Positions 58,955-64,000 of a stretch of DNA of 64,000 bases are shown here, piece after piece. Every line of letters begins with the position of its first letter. Position 1 is the first letter of the stretch. A program made the position numbers and the translations under genes. The notes below the pieces were generated by a model, which worked only from the letters and a program-made list of their open reading frames with translations, searched no databases and was not told where the DNA came from. This DNA is from Orbaceae bacterium BiB (GTDB taxonomy: Bacteria; Pseudomonadota; Gammaproteobacteria; Enterobacterales; Orbaceae): positions 2,717,210 to 2,781,209 of the forward strand of contig CP133958.1 in the NCBI GenBank assembly GCA_036251205.1, in the 5' to 3' direction.

Positions 58955-59436
58955 ATGAAACACATTTTTCAAAAAGCAAATGGTCTTATCTGGTTACTTG
59001 TCACTGTCGTTGTCTTTTTTATTGATATTATCAGTAAATTTATTATTCATCATACGTTATCTTATGGTGAATCAATTCGATTATGCGATTTTTTTGCTAT
59101 TACTTATGCTCGTAATACGGGTGCTGCATTTAGTATTTTAGAAGGTCAACGATGGTTACTCGCCATTGTTGCGATTGTTATTAGCCTATTTATCATCTAT
59201 ATGATGTATAAAAATGGTCGTAATAAAAAGTTAGAAAACTTTTCATTAGCGTTGATCTTAGGTGGGGCGTTAGGTAACTTATTTGACCGTCTCTATCATG
59301 GTTTTGTTGTCGATTTTTTAGATTTTGATTTAGGTTTCTGGCGTTATCCTACTTTTAATATTGCCGATTGTGCTATCTGTATTGGGATATTCTTATTTAT
59401 TCTATCTAGTTTCAAAAATCGTAAAGGGGATAAGTC

Positions 59437-59440
<4 letters not shown>
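58955..59440 (+). CDS. lspA: Lipoprotein signal peptidase II
   Basis: Cleaves signal peptides of diacylglyceryl-modified prolipoproteins in the inner membrane; predicted substrates in this window include the ecotin-like and 38578-39096 lipoproteins. 161 residues, four transmembrane helices. Conserved [31 protein letters not shown] and [11 protein letters not shown], which carry the two catalytic Asp residues. Its stop overlaps the ispH start by four bases. No fkpB lies between lspA and ispH. Confidence 0.96.
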
Positions 59441-60653
<1,213 letters not shown>

Positions 60654-60799
60654 TTAAAAAGTCAATAGAGTTTACTTTTTTCATTCACCATTATTCGCGG
60701 CTAAATGAGCCGCCATCATAACATAGTTATCAAATATAAATCAGCATTTGATGTGTATTTATCTGTTAAGTGAGTAGATCTATTGTATTTTGAATTTTA

Positions 60800-61210
60800 T
60801 TATTGAATACTTTCATCTGGTTGTTTAACTGATCTTTTATTCAATTTTTTTTCAGCGAAAGCTAAAAAAATAATGCCAGCAATAATCAATAGGGCACCTA
60901 AGCAACGCGTTACCGTCAACTGTTCATTAAAGATATATACTGAAACAAGCATTACCGTTACAATCTGAGTACGTGATGCGGCAAAAGCTGGACCAACAGG
61001 CACTTTTTTTAATAGAACCATCCAAGTGAAAAATGCACCCATATAACTTAACGTTGTAATATAGATCCATTTATTGGTTAGAATTCGTAGTACCCACTCA
61101 ATCGAGTAATCGAGAGGTTGTGCATTAAGTGCTGAAAACTTAAATCCAGTTTGCCCCATCGTATCAAAAAAGAGTAACAGCGCAAATCCAATCAGATAAA
61201 AACGTTTCAT
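60800..61210 (-). CDS. Small EamA/SMR-type membrane protein, partner B
   Basis: 136 residues, four hydrophobic helices, the size of small multidrug resistance or ArnE/ArnF-type half transporters. Start at the ATG 61210, overlapping the previous gene by one base (TGATG). Block VPVGPAFAASRTQIVTVMLVSVYIFNEQLT and GALLIIAGIIFLAF resemble EamA half-domains. Basic tail. Probably forms an antiparallel pair with the next gene. Substrate unknown. Confidence 0.65.
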   Translation of the reverse strand: MKRFYLIGFALLLFFDTMGQTGFKFSALNAQPLDYSIEWVLRILTNKWIYITTLSYMGAFFTWMVLLKKVPVGPAFAASRTQIVTVMLVSVYIFNEQLTVTRCLGALLIIAGIIFLAFAEKKLNKRSVKQPDESIQ

Positions 61211-61566
61211 CAACCAATCCCCACTAATATCACACCCGCTGTAATGAGTGATACTCCAATAATTCTAAAGGGGGTTAATTGTTCTTTAAAAATAAAGCGT
61301 CCCATAATCATTACTGCAATAATATTGGCGGAGCCTAATAAGATAGCTTGTGATAGGGGAAGTAGGGTTAAAAAAGCAATCCAGAGTAAAAAACCAACAC
61401 CATAAGATAATACTCCCAGCCATAACCAATAATTACACAACAAATCTAACCAATAACGCCAATTTTCTCGATTTTTTGGTGAAATAGCTGCACATTTAAA
61501 TGATATCTGTCCAATGGTATCACAACAAATGTTGCCAAGCCATAAACAAAAAATCAACAGTGTCAT
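61210..61566 (-). CDS. Small EamA/SMR-type membrane protein, partner A
   Basis: 118 residues, four helices. Blocks LPLSQAILLGSANIIAVMIMGRFIFKEQLTPFRIIG and GVSLITAGVILVG are the EamA/SMR fourth-helix patterns. Translationally coupled to its partner, and 14 bases after zur, in a five-gene minus-strand run ratA-rnfH-zur-A-B. Paired unequal SMR genes often act as heterodimers. Function unknown. Confidence 0.65.
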   Translation of the reverse strand: MTLLIFCLWLGNICCDTIGQISFKCAAISPKNRENWRYWLDLLCNYWLWLGVLSYGVGFLLWIAFLTLLPLSQAILLGSANIIAVMIMGRFIFKEQLTPFRIIGVSLITAGVILVGIG

Positions 61567-61580
61567 AATTCGTGATTATC

Positions 61581-62051
61581 TCAATGATTCAGATTATGAC
61601 AAGTAGCACAAGTACCATGTATTTCAATAATACTATGCTTAATTGTAAACTGATTTTGTTTAGCTAATAATTCTAGATGATTCTCTATCTCATTATTATG
61701 TTTTTCTAAAATCTGTTTACAAGTATCACAAATAAACAAGATTGACACATGATTAGGATGACTAAAATGAGGACATAAAATATAGCTATTCGAGGATTCA
61801 ACTTTATGAATAAAACCTTGCTCTAATAAAAACTCTAATGCGCGATAAATAGTTGGTGGTTTAGCCTGCGGTTCTTGCTCCTTTAGTAAATCTAATAGGT
61901 CATAAGCACTCATTGCAGTTGCGGATTTTAACATAATTTCTAAAACAATTTTTCGTTGATTAGTCAATTTTACATTACGTTTTTTGCACACCGCTTCAAT
62001 ATCATCAATGATTTTTTTATTATATTGAGCTGATTTCATAGGGTTACTCAT
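61581..62051 (-). CDS. zur: Zinc uptake regulator Zur
   Basis: Fur-family zinc-sensing repressor. 156 residues. DNA-binding part VKLTNQRKIVLEIMLKS and KPPTIYRALEFLLEQGFIHKVES; metal sites CPHFSHPNHVSILFICDTCKQI and HGTCATCHN at the C-terminus. Distinct from the Fur at 9813. Starts one base inside the rnfH stop (TAATG), so coupled. The downstream membrane pair may be a Zur-linked function, but no Zur box was identified. Confidence 0.92.
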   Translation of the reverse strand: MSNPMKSAQYNKKIIDDIEAVCKKRNVKLTNQRKIVLEIMLKSATAMSAYDLLDLLKEQEPQAKPPTIYRALEFLLEQGFIHKVESSNSYILCPHFSHPNHVSILFICDTCKQILEKHNNEIENHLELLAKQNQFTIKHSIIEIHGTCATCHNLNH

Positions 62052-62326
62052 TACTTTCTTTTCAGTTTTGCTCGTTGACGACGGATCTCTTTCGGATCAT
62101 TGAGTAAAGGTCGATAAATTTCAATCCGATCTCCATCACTAACAAGATGTGTTAATGTGACAAGTTTACCATAAATTCCAACATTTAACTGTTCAAGTGA
62201 TAATTGGCATTTTGATAAAATTGTTGATTGTACAATCGCCTGTCCCACAGTGCTGCCCACAGTAACTTGGCAGTCAATAATGGTTGGATTTTCTGGTAAC
62301 GGATAGACAATTTGTACATTAATCAT
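62051..62326 (-). CDS. rnfH: RnfH family protein
   Basis: Small ubiquitin-like (MoaD/ThiS-type fold) UPF0125 protein; 91 residues. Starts MINVQIVYPLPENPTII; GVGIYGK-type NVGIYGKLVTL and GDRIEIYRPLLNDPKEIRRQRA are diagnostic. Role in E. coli is unclear. Two bases after ratA, as in E. coli. Confidence 0.94.
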   Translation of the reverse strand: MINVQIVYPLPENPTIIDCQVTVGSTVGQAIVQSTILSKCQLSLEQLNVGIYGKLVTLTHLVSDGDRIEIYRPLLNDPKEIRRQRAKLKRK

Positions 62327-62328
62327 AT

Positions 62329-62769
62329 TTAACCCTTATAGCCATAAACTTTTTTTGCTCTAGTACTAAAGGCTTTTACCATGTTTTGCATTACCTCTTT
62401 AAAAATAGGGGTAAAAGTGATATCCATGATTTTACTTTTAAATTCAAAATCAAGACTGAAACGAATCATACACTCATTTTCAGATAAACTAATAAAAGAC
62501 CATTTACCCGTTAGCTTCTTAAATGGCCCTTCAATTAATGCCATCTCAATGGTATCTGGCGCATTTAAGCGATTAATGGTCGTAAATTGCTTACGAAAAC
62601 CGAGTTTTGCTACTTCTAAGTAAGCTCGGACCAGATTATCTTGTTTATCGGTAATACCGGCACCTACACAATCAGGTACAAATTGTGGGTAGGCATCAAT
62701 GTCATTAACTAGATCAAACATCTGTTGTGCTGAATAAGGCTCTTTTATTTCATAAAAAACTTGCGTCAT
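62329..62769 (-). CDS. ratA: RatA / COQ10-family START-domain protein
   Basis: 146 residues. START-domain pattern with YSAQQMFDLVNDIDAYPQFVP and KSKIMDITFTPIFKEVMQNMVKAFSTRAKKVY. E. coli RatA is reported to block 70S assembly when overproduced; the family also binds ubiquinone (COQ10). Divergent from smpB, as in E. coli. Confidence 0.93.
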   Translation of the reverse strand: MTQVFYEIKEPYSAQQMFDLVNDIDAYPQFVPDCVGAGITDKQDNLVRAYLEVAKLGFRKQFTTINRLNAPDTIEMALIEGPFKKLTGKWSFISLSENECMIRFSLDFEFKSKIMDITFTPIFKEVMQNMVKAFSTRAKKVYGYKG

Positions 62770-62842
62770 AAATATTTAAATTGTAGATTTTAGTATAAAG
62801 TTGTGGCATATAGTATCATGTAAATTTATAATATCGCATATT

Positions 62843-63325
62843 ATGACAAAGAAAAAATCACATAAGCCGGGATCGGCTACAATAGCCCTAAATAAACGAG
62901 CACGTCACGAATACTTTATTGAAGAAGAGATCGAGGCTGGTTTATCTTTACAAGGGTGGGAAGTTAAATCAATACGCGCAGGTAAAGTTAATATCAGCGA
63001 TAGTTATGTGTTGCTTAAAAATGGTGAGGCCTGGTTATTTGGCTCAACATTTACACCATTAAGTGTCGCATCAACTCATGTGGTATGTGATCCTACGCGT
63101 ACTCGTAAACTGTTATTAAATCAACGCGAACTTAACTCACTATTTGGCCGAGTAAATCGAGAAGGGTATACTGCGGTTGCACTTTCACTCTACTGGAAAA
63201 ATGTTTGGGTCAAAGTTAAAATTGGTGTCGCGAAAGGTAAGAAAGAGTTTGATAAACGCTCTGATATTAAAGATCGTGAGTGGCAAGTTAACAAAGCTCG
63301 AATTATGAAAAATGCCAATCGTTAA
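62843..63325 (+). CDS. smpB: SsrA-binding protein SmpB
   Basis: Partner of tmRNA in trans-translation. Start at 62843 ([10 protein letters not shown]), giving 160 residues (E. coli 160); the frame extends 14 codons upstream. [52 protein letters not shown], and a basic C-terminal tail [15 protein letters not shown]. No ssrA gene is seen downstream before the next gene. Complements arfA at 16.3 kb. Confidence 0.96.
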   Translation: MTKKKSHKPGSATIALNKRARHEYFIEEEIEAGLSLQGWEVKSIRAGKVNISDSYVLLKNGEAWLFGSTFTPLSVASTHVVCDPTRTRKLLLNQRELNSLFGRVNREGYTAVALSLYWKNVWVKVKIGVAKGKKEFDKRSDIKDREWQVNKARIMKNANR

Positions 63326-63356
63326 TTGGTAAGTTACTTGATGGGTGATTAATGCA

Positions 63357-64000
63357 ATGTCAGTAAAAAAAAGCACTATTATTGATGTTGCAAATCTTGC
63401 TAAGGTCGGAAAAACCAGTGTTTCAAGGTACCTTAATGGTGATTTTGATGCATTATCCGATAGTATTAAAGAGCGGATTAGTCATGCAATTAAAACGTTA
63501 GATTACCGTCCAAATCAGATGGCAAGAAGTTTGAAGCGCGGAAGCTCCAAATTGATTGCTTTTGTTATCCCAGATATTACAAACCCTTATTCAATTGAAG
63601 TGATGCAAGGTTTAGAAAAAGCTTGCCAAGATCACGGGTATACGCTACTTGTTTGTAATACGAATAAAAGTAGTGAGCGCGAACAGTATTATTTACAACT
63701 TTTAGTTAGCTATAATGTCGAAGGCGTTCTATTTCATACAATCAAAGCCAGTGCAAATAGTTTAAAACATTGCCCCTTCCCAATGGTGTTAATTGATAGG
63801 AGAGTTAAGAACTTTAATGCAGATATCGTCGGTTTAGATAATATACAATCGAGCACTATTGCCACTAATTATTTGATTGATGCTGGTTTTGAAGCCATTC
63901 TTTTTATCAGCGAGGCTATTAATGGTATTAGTACGCGACTTGATCGCGTTAATACGTTCAAAAAATTAATTAGGGCTCACAAAAATAGAGTTGGCAAGGT
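63357..64000 (+). CDS. LacI-family transcriptional regulator, cut by window edge
   Basis: Starts MSVKKSTIIDVANLAKVGKT at 63357, with GGTG upstream, and stays open to base 64000 (214 codons). N-terminal LacI helix-turn-helix (DVANLAKVGKTSVSRYLNG), hinge SIKERISHAIKTLDYRPNQMARSLKRGSS, then a periplasmic-binding-protein-like domain starting LIAFVIPDITNPYSIEVMQG. Resembles PtxS/gluconate-type regulators, but the ligand is unknown. Follows smpB by about 30 bases. Confidence 0.85.
   Translation, partial: MSVKKSTIIDVANLAKVGKTSVSRYLNGDFDALSDSIKERISHAIKTLDYRPNQMARSLKRGSSKLIAFVIPDITNPYSIEVMQGLEKACQDHGYTLLVCNTNKSSEREQYYLQLLVSYNVEGVLFHTIKASANSLKHCPFPMVLIDRRVKNFNADIVGLDNIQSSTIATNYLIDAGFEAILFISEAINGISTRLDRVNTFKKLIRAHKNRVGK

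Overview
The window is AT-rich chromosomal DNA of a gammaproteobacterium. Gene content and local order match Enterobacterales blocks: tolC/nudF/cpdA, fur/fldA, cydABX, ubiE-ubiB-tatABC, ribF-ileS-lspA-ispH and smpB/ratA-rnfH. Protein sequences are diverged, and some expected neighbours (ubiJ, sucAB, fkpB) are missing. This fits a host-associated Orbaceae-type lineage (Gilliamella, Frischella, Orbus relatives). That placement is inference; no rRNA is present to confirm it.

Layout. 1-10950: galE (cut by the edge), 4.5S SRP RNA, htpX, ydiK, an ecotin-like protease inhibitor predicted to be a lipoprotein, tolC, nudF, cpdA, clsA, yciA, yciB, fur, fldA. 11155-16247: sucCD, then cydAB with a tiny cydX. 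16338-20205: arfA, with the hairpin that makes its mRNA non-stop, uvrA, plsY. 20267-28372: an M20 amidohydrolase with an MFS transporter broken by one nonsense codon, yicG-like channel, mtnN, ybbO-cnoX, ridA, a CPYC-type dsbA and an isochorismatase-fold hydrolase; two short decayed reading frames lie here. 28373-37107: a peptidoglycan-sugar scavenging region (below). 37292-49469: tyrB, an unknown lipoprotein, a DUF2569 membrane protein, galU, miaE, suhB/trmJ, an orphan ABC permease, ribH-nusB, yfiF-like, a nadR whose kinase domain has lost its P-loop, ubiE, ubiB. 49615-64000: tatABC, hldE, yjeH, folE, ribF-ileS-lspA-ispH, yfhL ferredoxin, a ratA-rnfH-zur operon ending in two small paired EamA/SMR membrane proteins, smpB, and a LacI-family regulator cut by the edge.

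The most interesting region is 28.6-37.1 kb. It encodes an exported two-domain NagZ-type beta-N-acetylglucosaminidase, an outer-membrane barrel gene wrecked by an IS3-family element and a frameshift, an exported NamZ (DUF1343) exo-N-acetylmuramidase, and MurR, MurQ and MurP for import and breakdown of MurNAc. Both transcription units (nagZ side and murQP side) carry a CRP-like site and a related inverted repeat that could be the MurR operator. The logic resembles the Bacillus subtilis NamZ/NagZ/MurQPR cell-wall recovery set, placed in a Gram-negative cell. Here external or periplasmic wall fragments would be trimmed to GlcNAc and MurNAc, MurNAc imported by MurP, and MurNAc-6-P converted by MurQ.

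Most other genes are housekeeping. No tRNA, rRNA, CRISPR array or prophage was recognised.
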